From Furcasterigmium furcatum (lineage: Eukaryota; Ascomycota; Sordariomycetes; Glomerellales; Plectosphaerellaceae), in the NCBI GenBank assembly GCA_001599815.1, contig BCIA01000005.1, positions 4,596,472 through 4,660,471 of the forward strand: DNA of 64,000 bases. The letters run 5' to 3'. The notes below the pieces were generated by a model, which saw only the letters and a list, made by a program, of their open reading frames with translations, made no database searches and had not been told where the DNA came from. Every line of letters begins with the position of its first letter. Position 1 is the first letter of the stretch. Shown here piece by piece: positions 54,763-64,000 of the stretch. A program made the translations under genes and the position numbers.

Positions 54763-57084
54763 TCACTGGTGCTGGCGGCTGAGCTTGGAAGTGTTCCGCA
54801 GCGCGTCGAAATTCTGAGCGCCGCCATCCGGCCTCAGCCCGTGCATCGTAGGCCCGTTGCCGCGTAGTCTCTGCTTCAGCTTCATGCCTCCTTTGGTCGA
54901 GTTGAGGAGGTGGTGCAGCCTCTCGTCCTGCGAGCGGTCGGCGGCCGCGATGCCTGCTCCTTTGTCAAGAACTGTGTGAAGATCCTGATATACGAAGCTG
55001 TCGAATTGCCGCTGTAGTCCGGCGCTCAGCGGCGGCATTGAGCCACCCTGCCTGGTTCCCGGGATGGCCATCGTGTTTCCACCCATCTGTTGCTGCATGT
55101 GGCGGGTGCGTCGGATGTAAAGGTCCTTGCGGTTGAACACGGCCCCGTCGGGAGGCAGAGAAGCAGTCGGGGATCCGGAGGTTGCCAGCCCAGAAGGAAT
55201 GAAGTTGTCCAGCCCGGATTGGCGCTCTCTTTCTGCTACCCTCCTCTCGTTCTCCAGGTCCATCTCCCGATCGGATAGCCCCGCCCAGATTGCATCCCCA
55301 TTCGACAGTCCCCCGGCTTTCTCGACAAGACTGCCCATGTCCACGACTTCTTCAATACGCACGGGAGGGGGATCCTGAAATGACAACAAGGTGCGCGGGT
55401 CTCTCAGACGGCGCCTCAGTCGGCGGGCGCTGCTACCGAGCTCGTCAAAACCGTCGAACAGGGCCCAGGCGTCCTCGCCGTCAGAGTCGGAACGTTCCGA
55501 GAGTGCTCGCTTGCCAATGGAAGATGCATGGGAACGGCGTTTGCGCATGCGAATCTCGCGCTGCTTGGCTGCGAATGCACTCAGTTCCGCCTCGTCATCC
55601 TCATCTTCGTCATCGTCAGACTCGTTGAGGCTGGACGTGTCCCGGGGCAAGCCGTCGACCACCTCGCCAGCACCTCGAACCCAATTAATCCAAGAGGAGG
55701 CTAACGGCGCAGAGGCGCTATCGTCGTCTTCGAGGACGTGGAAAGGTTTGAGCTTGTGGCGCGCGTCTCTCTGGGCAGTCTTGCGAGGACGGTCTGAGCT
55801 CAAAGCCCACAGTTTCTTCTTGTTGATCTCCCATTCCTCAGTACAGTCCTCGGAGACGGTGTAGCAGATCTTCTTGGGCAATTTCTGCTGTGCTGTGCTG
55901 CTGCCTGAGCCAACCGGCATGGAAGAGGATGGTGGGGTTGTGCTAGGTAGGCGATGGCGGGAAGACGGTGGCGGGGTTGTGCTACGGACAGTGTGGGCAA
56001 AGCGGTGGTAATTGTGGAGGTCGGCGATCGTCTGATCCTCCGAGTAGCCGGGCAGCACCTCGTACGAGGGCGCGAAGACCGGCACTGCGCCGAGCGGAGG
56101 CGGTGCTGTGTACGGGAAGTAGATCGGCCCGTTGGGCGGCGGTAGACTGTCTATTCCGGCGGGGGCGTTCTGGTAAGGAGTCAGAAGGTTGGTGTTCTGC
56201 CACTCAGCACTGGATGCCCGTTTCGATTTGCTCCATACGGCGCGGTCGTCTTGCTGAAAGGAGAGCTCGGGAGGATACGAGGGGTGGCTAGCCGCCGGGT
56301 GTTCGTGATGTCGCGGGAAGAAGGCGGACACGCGGGCGTCCCGTGGAACTCGAGCGGACGGCTCCTCGGGACCTGGACCCCTCCCGCCCATGTCCATATG
56401 CCGAGGCAGCAGACTGGAAAAGGCTTCCACTATCGCGCCGTCGTGGCTGTCCGTCTCACGGGAGATGAGGGGCTCGGGCTCGATCTTGGGTATCCGCGAC
56501 TCGGACGCCCAAATGGGACCCCAGCTATCCGCGCCGGCATCACTGTCTTTCCCTGAGTCGAGGAGAAGGGAGGCGGCCAGACGGCTTTCCGCGTGTGCTG
56601 CCGCCTCTAGAATTCTGGGCTTAAACATGCGCCCGATTTCCCTGTCTACCTCGTACTTCAGCAGCTGGACTTGTTCGGCGGGGATATTTTGAGCTTCGCC
56701 CCATTTGAGAGCCAGATCCGCCATGCCCTTGTCCAACAGTGCCTGTTGTTTCGCCATGGCCTGTGTCGCAAAGTCGCCGTCGCGTATCCGTGCCCGCGGT
56801 TGCTGATGTTCTGGCTGCCGCCTCCTCGCCAGCTGACCGAGTTGTCCCTGGATTGCCGACCTGGAAGAAGGCGCAGGGCGACGGGAGACGGCCGCATTTC
56901 GGGGCGCGCTCCCATCCGAGTCGATCTCCATCACCTCGACCCGATATTCCTTCGGCCTCGGTCGTTGCCGACTCGTCACGCCCCGGTCGCTCCCGTCCAC
57001 GTTGATAGATCTGGCAGCGGACTCTGTCGCGGCCTCGCTAATTCGCGTGTCCTTGGGCGGGCCCAGAGGCCGACGCAGGTTCAT
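54763..57084 (-). CDS. Uncharacterised low-complexity, probably nuclear protein
   Basis: 773 residues in one exon from ATG 57084. No known domain recognised. The N part has basic clusters (SRQRPRPKEYRVEVMEIDSD, QLARRRQPEHQQPRARIRDG), then a helical, conserved-looking segment AMAKQQALLDKGMADLALKW and VQLLKYEVDREIGRMFKP, a long disordered Pro/Ser region, and an acidic patch SDDDEDEDDEAELSAFAAKQ followed by the basic EIRMRKRRSHASSIGKRALS. The end, HHLLNSTKGGMKLKQRLRGN, is again basic. Bipartite basic motifs and no signal peptide suggest a nuclear, perhaps chromatin or transcription role, by inference only. Convergent with the permease gene. Confidence 0.65.
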   Translation of the reverse strand: MNLRRPLGPPKDTRISEAATESAARSINVDGSDRGVTSRQRPRPKEYRVEVMEIDSDGSAPRNAAVSRRPAPSSRSAIQGQLGQLARRRQPEHQQPRARIRDGDFATQAMAKQQALLDKGMADLALKWGEAQNIPAEQVQLLKYEVDREIGRMFKPRILEAAAHAESRLAASLLLDSGKDSDAGADSWGPIWASESRIPKIEPEPLISRETDSHDGAIVEAFSSLLPRHMDMGGRGPGPEEPSARVPRDARVSAFFPRHHEHPAASHPSYPPELSFQQDDRAVWSKSKRASSAEWQNTNLLTPYQNAPAGIDSLPPPNGPIYFPYTAPPPLGAVPVFAPSYEVLPGYSEDQTIADLHNYHRFAHTVRSTTPPPSSRHRLPSTTPPSSSMPVGSGSSTAQQKLPKKICYTVSEDCTEEWEINKKKLWALSSDRPRKTAQRDARHKLKPFHVLEDDDSASAPLASSWINWVRGAGEVVDGLPRDTSSLNESDDDEDEDDEAELSAFAAKQREIRMRKRRSHASSIGKRALSERSDSDGEDAWALFDGFDELGSSARRLRRRLRDPRTLLSFQDPPPVRIEEVVDMGSLVEKAGGLSNGDAIWAGLSDREMDLENERRVAERERQSGLDNFIPSGLATSGSPTASLPPDGAVFNRKDLYIRRTRHMQQQMGGNTMAIPGTRQGGSMPPLSAGLQRQFDSFVYQDLHTVLDKGAGIAAADRSQDERLHHLLNSTKGGMKLKQRLRGNGPTMHGLRPDGGAQNFDALRNTSKLSRQHQ

Positions 57085-57854
57085 GACGACGGACTCGGTT
57101 GTTCGATAGTCGAAGCCTGTCCTCGTTCACGGTGAGCGCGTGCCTTCAACCTTCGTCAATTGACGTACCGTTTGGATCGAGCTCGGCAGCCAAATCTCGA
57201 GACTCGGCTCTCGGAGAAGCCGAGAAATCAGGCCTCGCGACACCCATGATGCTGGAGTGTCTTTTCGTGGCCTCGATGTTGGCGCAGGAGGGATCGTTCC
57301 GAAGAATTGATTCTTGAAGAGGGCTCCCGTGAGCATCATGTGAGGAGAGGCGCAGCCTGAGCCAGCGCATTGCGCCTCAGCGGCAAGGCGACCACTGGGC
57401 CGCCGTCTCTCACTGGCTGATGAGGCCCATGAGGCTGCATTGGCATTTCTACTTACTTGGGTAGTTATTGGTGTGACGCATCTGGTGACCCCGACAATCG
57501 TCGAGAAGGAGACAACACTGTAGTCGTAGGAGCAAGTGGCAGTGCTACCACATACATACTTAGTCGCCATGGCACCACAGCATATTTGATTACTCACAGA
57601 CGTAAAAGCAGCAAGCGATGCCCGGGTCAAGCCTACGGGGCCAAAGACAAATTATTGAGGGTTTAATGGTGAGCTTGAGCATTGACAGTGTTAAAGAGAG
57701 CCCGATACCCCTAACGCCTCCTCGGTGCTCGCAGTACACCTGTGGAATCCAATGCCTTTCTCGTCACCTCTGTGAGATGAGATGTGATTTTCCTCATTCC
57801 GGCTCTCCCCGGACCCGGGCCGGCTCACGGCTTCAGACTTCAAGCGTCCTGTCA
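57085..57854. other. Intergenic between two minus-strand genes
   Basis: 770 bp: promoter of the unknown nuclear-type protein and 3' flank of the tannase-family gene. Frames here (up to 167 codons, minus strand) lack motifs and good coding character. Confidence 0.4.
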
Positions 57855-59432
57855 TCACACACACTCCCAGCTGTCAGCCGAGTCCGGGTCTCCGCTGCCC
57901 TTGTACACATTGCGCCCCGGATAGCGGCAGTGACGTCTCTGAAACTTGACCTCCGACTTGGTCGTTTCGTTCTTGAACGCGGTTCCCAGCACAAACTCGG
58001 GCGCCTCGCCCTCCTCCACCCACCGCACGATGGCGGCCAGGACGTTGGCGTCGGCGTCCTCGCTCGCCAGCGAGGCGTTGTTGTTCCCGATATTATGCGC
58101 CCCCGTGCCGCCCGAGCAGTGACCCATGCCGGAGATGCGGAAGTACCGATAAAACTCATCCAGCTCCGCCGAGGGCAGGGCCATGGTCCGCGCCACGAGG
58201 TTGTAGTACCTTGCCGAGTTTTCGCTGGAGATGAGGGCGTCCTGGAGGCCGTGGTAGTGCAGGACCTTTGTGCCCGCATCCCGGACGCCCGAGAGGTCAC
58301 CCGAGAAGGCGTCTATGCCGTAGGTCTCGACATGCCGGGCCGCCTCAATATCCTCGACCGTCACGGTGCCGTTGAACGACTCGTTGCCATAGACCACGTA
58401 CCGCCACCAGTCGACCGCCAACGGGAAGGGCTGGCCGTTGACAAGCTGCGCGAACGAGTTCTGCCCCGGCTGCACACGCGGGTACACAAGCTGGCCATGT
58501 GTATCGTAGAGAGGCGACAGGAGGACCCGGACGGTTTCGATCTGCGTACGGGTCAGGCAGTCGGATGTCTGACCCGGCCCGCAGATCAGGCCCTCGGGGC
58601 GGTATTGGCACAGGTCGGGGTCCTCGATAACCGAGTCCTCGTGGCCGTCGAGCCCATCGCACTGCCGGAGCATGTCGCGGGCCACGAGCTGCCACTGGCC
58701 CGCTGTGAGGTATGTAGGCGACCCTACCGGCGCGGCGCGCGCACGCTGGGTTCCCGTGGAGGCCATAAGGCCGAGCCAGTCAAAAGCCGGCGCCCCTGCG
58801 ACGATGCCATCAAAGTCCTCGGGGAAGTTCTGCGCCTCCATGAACCCCTGGCGCCCGCCAGTCGAGCAGCCCAGGTAGTATGCCTTGGTGTGTTTCTCGC
58901 CATACAGAGCTTGGGTCACCTGCTTTCCAACAATGGTGCCAGTACGGAGAGCTCGGTATGCGAAATCTTCGAGCACGCCCGGGTTGTTGAGGAAGGGAAG
59001 ACCCGTGCTGCCGTCGTGGCCGTTATTAGAGCCCATCACAGCAAAACCCCTCGCCGCGCCGTAGGCCATGTCGCCATACGAGATACAGCCACCGAGCGCG
59101 CCGTTGCCAACGCTCAGGTACCGGCCCGTCCAGTTCAACGGAAGCCATACCTCGAGACTGACAGCGCTCTCGGGGCCCGTGTGCGCTATCATCTGGACGC
59201 GGCAGAAGCTGAAGTCGAGGGCCGAGTTGAACGCGGAGCATGTTGGGTGAGTCGACGGTGCGCGGACCGTGCTACCGGCCTTGACGTATTCTGTCGATCG
59301 GATAGTCGTGTTGGCCGTCTCCTCTGCCAGGGTCTCGGCAAGGTCGGCGCATTGCTGGGAGAAGCAGCCGAGCGATGACTTGGCCGCCGAGAGCAGCAAC
59401 AGGAGAGGAGATGCGAGGGAGAGTGGCTTCAT
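57855..59432 (-). CDS. Tannase / feruloyl (chlorogenic acid) esterase family protein
   Basis: 525 residues, single exon, start at ATG 59432 giving a signal peptide (MKPLSLASPLLLLLSAAKSS). Catalytic Ser190 sits in GCSTGGRQGF with the adjoining Cys189 that, in this family, pairs with the Cys next to the catalytic His (GMGHCSGG) in a conserved disulfide tying the triad together. The Asp-rich loop DGLDGHEDSVIEDPDLC is the calcium-binding lid element of tannase-family enzymes. By family the enzyme hydrolyses ester bonds of phenolic acids: galloyl, feruloyl or chlorogenic acid types, outside the cell. Substrate within that set cannot be told. About 14 Cys suit a secreted disulfide-rich protein. Head-to-head with a Zn2Cys6 regulator gene 770 bp away. 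Confidence 0.93.
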   Translation of the reverse strand: MKPLSLASPLLLLLSAAKSSLGCFSQQCADLAETLAEETANTTIRSTEYVKAGSTVRAPSTHPTCSAFNSALDFSFCRVQMIAHTGPESAVSLEVWLPLNWTGRYLSVGNGALGGCISYGDMAYGAARGFAVMGSNNGHDGSTGLPFLNNPGVLEDFAYRALRTGTIVGKQVTQALYGEKHTKAYYLGCSTGGRQGFMEAQNFPEDFDGIVAGAPAFDWLGLMASTGTQRARAAPVGSPTYLTAGQWQLVARDMLRQCDGLDGHEDSVIEDPDLCQYRPEGLICGPGQTSDCLTRTQIETVRVLLSPLYDTHGQLVYPRVQPGQNSFAQLVNGQPFPLAVDWWRYVVYGNESFNGTVTVEDIEAARHVETYGIDAFSGDLSGVRDAGTKVLHYHGLQDALISSENSARYYNLVARTMALPSAELDEFYRYFRISGMGHCSGGTGAHNIGNNNASLASEDADANVLAAIVRWVEEGEAPEFVLGTAFKNETTKSEVKFQRRHCRYPGRNVYKGSGDPDSADSWECV

Positions 59433-59504
59433 GGCTGGTTGCAGCAGGCGGCTGTGAAGATGCTCAGGTTGAGGCACGGCCCATGATGGGACATGGTGCT
59501 TGAA

Positions 59505-59510
59505 TATATA
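59505..59510 (-). promoter_or_regulatory. TATA box of the esterase gene
   Basis: TATATA about 75 bp upstream of the esterase start codon. Confidence 0.5.
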
Positions 59511-59591
59511 TGCTCGTCCACCTCCCATCTCCCTGCCATTTGATGTAAGTTGAGTGGTGTCTCGGGATTCCCGGGCTCATCCCGATTCTAC

Positions 59592-59608
59592 CCCGTATGG
59601 GGTACGGG
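59592..59608. promoter_or_regulatory. Inverted repeat CCCGTA-N5-TACGGG, candidate Zn2Cys6 site
   Basis: Perfect 6-bp arms separated by TGGGG, about 160 bp upstream of the esterase start. Zn2Cys6 factors usually bind paired CGG triplets as dimers; the CCG...CGG everted-type layout here suits that, and a Zn2Cys6 gene is divergently encoded next to it. Binding is inferred. Confidence 0.4.
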
Positions 59609-60203
59609 CCATCCGAACTCATCCCGCTCTCCTCCCCACGGGGTCTCCATGACATGGATACGACAGGATAGTGAGACGGAGAGATCTTTCCTTTCACGGC
59701 TAGCGAACTGGGGCCACAGATGGATGTTAGGGAAAGGCACTGTGGTAGTGGAAAGCACGAGGGCCTAGATCCCCTTCGCCTGGACTAGACCTGGAGAAGT
59801 GGCCCAGGTGGTCTTTGATATCGACAATTATCTATTCAGATGGGGAAATCCCTCATGTTGAGGCCTTCCCTTCCCGGAAATTCCATTGAGAATTAGATAT
59901 AATATCTTCTGATCTGGAATGATAGTGGGTTGGGCTGACCTGCGGACTGTAAGGACTGGAGGTGCGGTCGAATGCCGAGGGATTCCCTGTACTTTGGCCC
60001 CTGATGCGGAATAGCGGAAGGGAAGGGCTCCATTTGATAACTTAGTCGAAAGACCCGATAACAACTCGTCTCCGCCTCATCCTGAGAGCCCAAATCTCCC
60101 ACGACTCGCTTCCCGGATTATTCATGCAATCACACATCCATAGCGACCGCGAAGTCGCGCATCATGCTTCTGAGGCCTCCCTAAGGTCGCCTGCCCGATC
60201 GCA

Positions 60204-61877
60204 ATGGTCGCGTCTACTTGTGACTCGAAGAAATCGCGGTCGAGATCCGGCTGCCTCGAGTGTCGCAAACACCACCGCAAATGCGACGAACGACGACCCG
60301 TCTGCGCCCTCTGCGAGAAGCACGGACGGGACTGTGCGTACGGTGTTCGCATCAGATGGGGAGGACGGCCTTTTCAAAAGTCAATCTTTGGGCAGTGCCC
60401 GTCGGTGGCGAAGGCCGACGCTGGACGCGATGAGGCTGGTAGGTCGCCGCAGTCTTGAGAGTCGAATGGTGAACACGACAACTGACCGAGGTAACAGCAG
60501 GAAGTGAGGCAAAGGCGAGGCCGTCTTTCGTGTATGCGGTTGCCGGAGCCTCAAAACCGGCGAAGCCCGTGGCGACAGGGCTCCTCAGTCTCGAGCGCCG
60601 GGCCATGGATACAGCACTGGGCCATGTCGAGGCATCCCTTCCGCTGATCCCGGCCTTGCCTCCCGCATACGCACTTCTGCTGGACTACTTCTTACATGCA
60701 GTCGACTCTTTCTCCTGCGACGACACAGTTCGGACCAGCTTCCACAGAACATTCGTCCCCATGGGCGTCGAGAACTCTCACGTCCTCGCATCCATGTTGA
60801 GTCTCGCAGCCGTCCACCGGGCCAACGCAGGACTGGCTCAATGCAAAAAGCAGCTGGCCCTCCTCCAAGTCGTCGCCGTCGAGCAGCTGAGACTGAAGCT
60901 CGCGAGCATCGATGAATCTCCAACCGAACCTATCCTGGCCACGGTCCTCATGCTGTGCTACTCCGACATCACGTCTGGCACGGAGGAAGCCCAGTCCTCT
61001 TGGAGGGCACACCTTGAGGGAGCTTACACACTGGTCGGTCGCGATGCCGCGGCCTGGGCCGTCCAGTCCCAGGATCCCGTCAAGGCCTTCATATCGACAT
61101 GTTTCGTGTCGCTCGTGGCCATTGCCAACATCTCGCTCTCGCCGCCATCCGATTCCGTCTCGGCTCTGACCCTACAGATGATCGGAGAGAACGCAGCGGC
61201 TCCCGTCATTGACAATTTCACATCATATTCACCAGAGCTCGTCCGTGTGCTGTCCCATATTGGCGAGCTCGTACGCTGTTGTCAAGCAACTTCGGGGCTC
61301 GCACGAGACCCGGGGTTCGTGGAGGCTCGAGCTTTGGAGCTCATTGCTCAACTCGAGAGAATGATGCACGACGCCCAACAAGAGTCACGAAGAGCCGCCG
61401 CCGCCACATCGACCTCGGCGCTGCAGCAGGAATATCTGCACATCAACGAGGCCTACCACCTCGCAGCCATCTTGCAGATCCACCAGCGTATTCGCGGCCT
61501 GCATCCGTCTTCGGGAGAGATACAGAGGTTAGTGCGCCATATTCTGCTCCTGGTCTCCAAGGTCAGGCTTCTCAAACAGCCGTGTCCGGGCGTGGTGCTG
61601 CTGCTACCAGTCTTCTCAGCTGGCTGCGGCGCCGTCTCAGCACGCGATAAGGAACAAGTACGGACGACCCTCGGGTCCATGGTCTCCATGTATGGGCTCG
61701 CGAATGCCAGGCATGGGCTCACCGTGTTGGAGAACCTTTGGCGTCACCGCGACGAGCACGGCGAATCCCAGACGAACCACTCCTGGGAATTGTTTGTCGG
61801 TAAGTTTCATTGCCTGTGCTCTTGCCGAGCGTCCTAACTTCAAGGCAGACAAAAACGTCGACATGATACTGTACTAA
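60204..61877 (+). CDS. Zn2Cys6 fungal-specific transcription factor
   Basis: Three exons, 60204-60438, 60501-61799, 61849-61877; 520 residues. The DNA-binding cluster has Cys17, Cys20, Cys27, Cys34, Cys37 and Cys44 (C-x2-C-x6-C-x6-C-x2-C-x6-C) in GCLECRKHHRKC and PVCALCEKHGRDCAYG, preceded by a basic SKKSRSRS tail. The remaining 420 residues are the helical middle-homology type region of fungal regulators (LLDYFLHAVDSFSCDDTVRT, VLASMLSLAAVHRANAGLAQ). The last exon adds only VDKNVDMILY. The acceptor of intron 1 is a tandem CAGCAG, so two isoforms differing by one residue are possible. It is a nuclear factor; its position suggests control of the adjoining esterase gene, and perhaps the amidohydrolase, by inference. 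Confidence 0.9.
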
Positions 61878-61920
61878 CCTAGATCACCACGCATCCATAT
61901 CGTCTGACTTATTAGCTACG

Positions 61921-63318
61921 TTAGCTATGTACAATCAGCGTCTTCATGTCCTCAGATATGTCCTCGAACATGTCATCCATCTCCCTGCGCAGCGTCTCCT
62001 CGTCAATCGCCAGGACCTTGAAGTCCCTCATGACCAGCTTTCCATCGATAATCGAATGCTGTACCGCCGAGCCGTTGCATCCGAACACGAGATGGCTCTC
62101 AAGCATCTCTTTCCGAGCCTTGGGCTCCTTCAGCAACGGCGTGAACATCTGGTTCTTCGTCAGGTCCACCACAATGAGATCCGCCTTCTTCCCGGCCTCC
62201 ACCACGCCAGCATCGATCCCCAGAGCCCTGGCACCGTTCTTCGTCGCCATGCGCAGAATTTCCCGCGGCTTCCCCAGCGACGCGTCCTTGTGCAGGGCGC
62301 GCTGGATGAGCGAGCCGAACTTCATCAGCTCGAACATGTCCGGGCTGTTCTCGCACTCGAACGCGTCGATGCCCATGCCGACGTTGATCCCGGCGGCGTG
62401 CAGGTCTTGAAGGCGGACGATGCCGTTTCCGAGCTTCGCGTTCGAGCCGGGGTCGTACGATACCGCCGTGCCCGTCTCGGCGAGCAGCGCAATATCGCGG
62501 TCCGTGAGGTGGACGCAGTGCGCGGCGACCGTGTCGGGGCCGAGGCACCCCGACTCGTAGGCGATCTCCATGGGCGTCTTGCCGTACTTCGCCTGGACCT
62601 CGGCGACCTCCTGCTCCGACTCGCAGAGGTGGATGTGCAGGCCCGTGCCGAGCTTCTTCTTCGCCTGGCCGACCTGCGCCATGAGGTCGAGGTCGGAGGT
62701 GCACATCCACTCGTGGCCGAGCCAGACCTTGATGCGGCCGTCGTCGCGCCCGTTGTGCTCGTTGAAGGAGGCCACGTTGTCGTCGAGGGAGTCGAGCTGG
62801 AACTCGGCGAGGGCCACCTCGTTGCTGAGGACGGCGCGGATGCCGATCTTGCTCGCCGCGTCGGCCAGGGATCCCACGAAGCGGTACATGTCGTTGACGG
62901 TGGTCGTCCCCGACTTGATGGCCGTGCAGTACGAGTGCATGGCGCCCGTGAAGGCCCGCTCCTTGGTGAGGGCGCGGACGCTGGGGTACCATACCTCTTC
63001 GAGATACTCTTTCAGCGGGAGCTCGTCCCCGAAGCCCTGCATATAGGGTCAGTTCTGCGGCGGCCGTGCTACAGCTACGTCATTACATACCTTGGCCACT
63101 GACGTATGGAAATGCAGGTCTACGAACCCCGGCATGACGAGTTTGTCCGTGCCATCGATGAGTATGACGGAGGGGTCCTGTAGCACCTCATCGCTGGGAG
63201 GCCCGCCGTGGACGTGCAGGATGCGGTCTCCCTCGATTTCGACGGTGCCGGGGTAGTAGAATCGGTCCTCATCGTCCAGGGTCAGGACGGAGGCGTTGTA
63301 AATGACTGTGCGAGTCAT
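61921..63318 (-). CDS. Amidohydrolase, ATZ/TRZ-like (metal-dependent deaminase/chlorohydrolase type)
   Basis: Two exons, 63318-63091 and 63036-61921; 447 residues. The first metal motif is His69 and His71 in VMPGFVDLHFHTS, typical of subtype III amidohydrolases; further ligands lie in LGTGLHIHLCESE and AAHCVHLTDRD, and the late metal Asp probably in NVGMGIDAFECEN. The frame between has the TIM-barrel helices AIKSGTTTVNDMYRFVGSLA. The family includes guanine deaminase, S-adenosylhomocysteine/methylthioadenosine deaminases and triazine hydrolases, so the enzyme hydrolyses an amine or amide on a ring compound in the cytosol. The C-terminal part (FGCNGSAVQHSIIDGKLVMR) closes the composite domain. 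The 54-nt intron is canonical. It is convergent with the Zn2Cys6 gene (about 45 bp apart). Confidence 0.9.
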
Positions 63319-63411
63319 TGTGAGCGAAGGAGGCGCAACAACAGCCCGGGTTTCTCGAGAAAACGAATGACATTGCAGAGGATGATTGGCCCTTCAACCT
63401 CAACCTCTGTT

Positions 63412-63418
63412 TTTTATA
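63412..63418 (-). promoter_or_regulatory. TATA box of the amidohydrolase gene
   Basis: TATAAAA on the minus strand about 95-100 bp upstream of the start codon. Confidence 0.55.
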
Positions 63419-63876
63419 TCTGGTACAACCTCATTGATGGATGGGCGGGGAGGAGTCTTCCGATGATGGGCTATACTTCCCTGAATGAGTTTAGCCTCAT
63501 TGGCGAAGTCCCGGCTTATGATTCGCCCGGATCGAGAGATCATCGCCCACTCTCACCTTATCTCGGCCTTGATCTCCAAGTACCAGGGCCGGGGAGTTTG
63601 CACCTTTTCAACTATCACCACCTCGTAGTGACATCTCATTTTGAATCTTTTGCTTTGGAGTTCTTCGCTCGACCATGCCGAGGCGCTACCCCTGGTCTCG
63701 TACGGTCTCTGGAAGATAAGCCGGGGTGCATCGAGAGAATCCCGACTGAGCGGACAAGTCCCCAGGACTGTCGCTTGTCATGTGGGCCTTTCTTATCAGC
63801 TCTCCTCGATCCGGAACCTCGAACTCACGCAGAACTTGATATGGCCTCCTCATCCACGGCACGGTTCCAGAACGAG

Positions 63877-63884
63877 TATATAAG
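63877..63884 (+). promoter_or_regulatory. TATA box for a plus-strand gene beyond the window
   Basis: TATATAAG followed by a pyrimidine-rich leader to the window end, the layout of a fungal promoter. Confidence 0.45.
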
Positions 63885-64000
63885 CAGGCGTTCCTTCAAC
63901 ACGAGACGACCAGGTCCTGCTCGAGCATCACCAGATTGAAACACCAGCATATCTTTCATTGTTAGCCTCATTATTCTCTTCGTTCCCGCGCACTCTCACC

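Larger units (their letters stand above)
59433..60203. other. Divergent promoter region, esterase gene and Zn2Cys6 gene
   Basis: 770 bp separating the diverging esterase and regulator genes. Holds a TATA element for the esterase and a CCCGTA/TACGGG inverted repeat (separate entries). Left half is rich in CCG/CCC triplets. Confidence 0.55.
63319..64000. other. Right edge: divergent promoter region, no gene start in window
   Basis: 680 bp from the amidohydrolase start to the window end. Holds the amidohydrolase promoter and a plus-strand TATA box followed by about 115 bp without an ATG-led gene that can be supported; a plus-strand gene probably starts beyond the edge. Confidence 0.45.

Noticed and set aside
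57618..59378. 586-codon plus-strand frame
   Set aside because: Antisense to the tannase-family gene; composition is Arg/His/Val-rich as expected of a shadow frame.

Overview
The window is nuclear DNA of a filamentous ascomycete (Pezizomycotina; most like a plant-associated Sordariomycete, although the genus cannot be fixed from sequence alone). The evidence is short GT-AG introns of about 45-110 bp with CTAAC/CTGAC-type branch points, GC-rich third codon positions that leave long open antisense frames, and fungus-specific families: WSC domains, GH7 and AA9 lignocellulases, a Bys1-type secreted protein, a Zn2Cys6 regulator, a CAP10-type glycosyltransferase and a 2EXR F-box-like protein. I see no bacterial operon, rRNA, tRNA, CRISPR array or intact transposon.

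Layout. 0-1.8 kb: 3' end of a homocysteine S-methyltransferase and a 2EXR protein. 1.8-8.2 kb: a long leader and a nine-exon type IIC-like cation P-type ATPase. 8.4-12.5 kb: three minus-strand genes in a row (aldehyde dehydrogenase, extended SDR/epimerase-like reductase, small VOC/glyoxalase-fold protein). 13.1-17.9 kb: a 1551-residue secreted protein with a beta-propeller front, Ig-like repeats, three WSC domains and a Ser-rich tail. 21-25 kb: an unknown protein, an ICMT-like membrane methyltransferase and a GT90 glycosyltransferase. 25.9-31.6 kb: an Asp-rich GPI-type wall protein, a Baeyer-Villiger monooxygenase and a divergent cyclase-family hydrolase. 31.9-41.2 kb: a secretome stretch (GH7 cellobiohydrolase, Bys1 protein, AA9 LPMO, a two-helix membrane protein, an 8-Cys small secreted protein). 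41.5-43.3 kb: a trichodiene-oxygenase-like P450. 43.3-48.6 kb: a gene-poor island with minisatellites and gene relics around one secreted protein carrying KR cleavage sites. 48.6-54.5 kb: a small three-exon unknown gene, a DUF3604/PHP-like protein and a divergent DAL5-type transporter. 54.8-63.3 kb: an unknown low-complexity protein, a tannase/feruloyl esterase, a divergent Zn2Cys6 regulator and an amidohydrolase.

Reading of the whole. GH7 and AA9 would attack cellulose together, and the tannase-family esterase would release phenolic acids. The Zn2Cys6 gene beside the esterase is the natural candidate local regulator. The DUF3604 gene and the DAL5-like permease share one promoter region and may handle one substrate. 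The BVMO and cyclase-family gene form a similar divergent pair. Several genes (ATPase, P450, AA9, GH7, reductase, the 48.6 kb unknown) only make sense after joining exons; I traced splice sites by hand and give exon limits in the entries. One GH7 intron appears to be GC-AG and the AA9 gene has a 9-nt exon. No wholly new multi-gene system is demonstrated; the best leads are the divergent pairs, the unknown secreted proteins and the gene-poor island.
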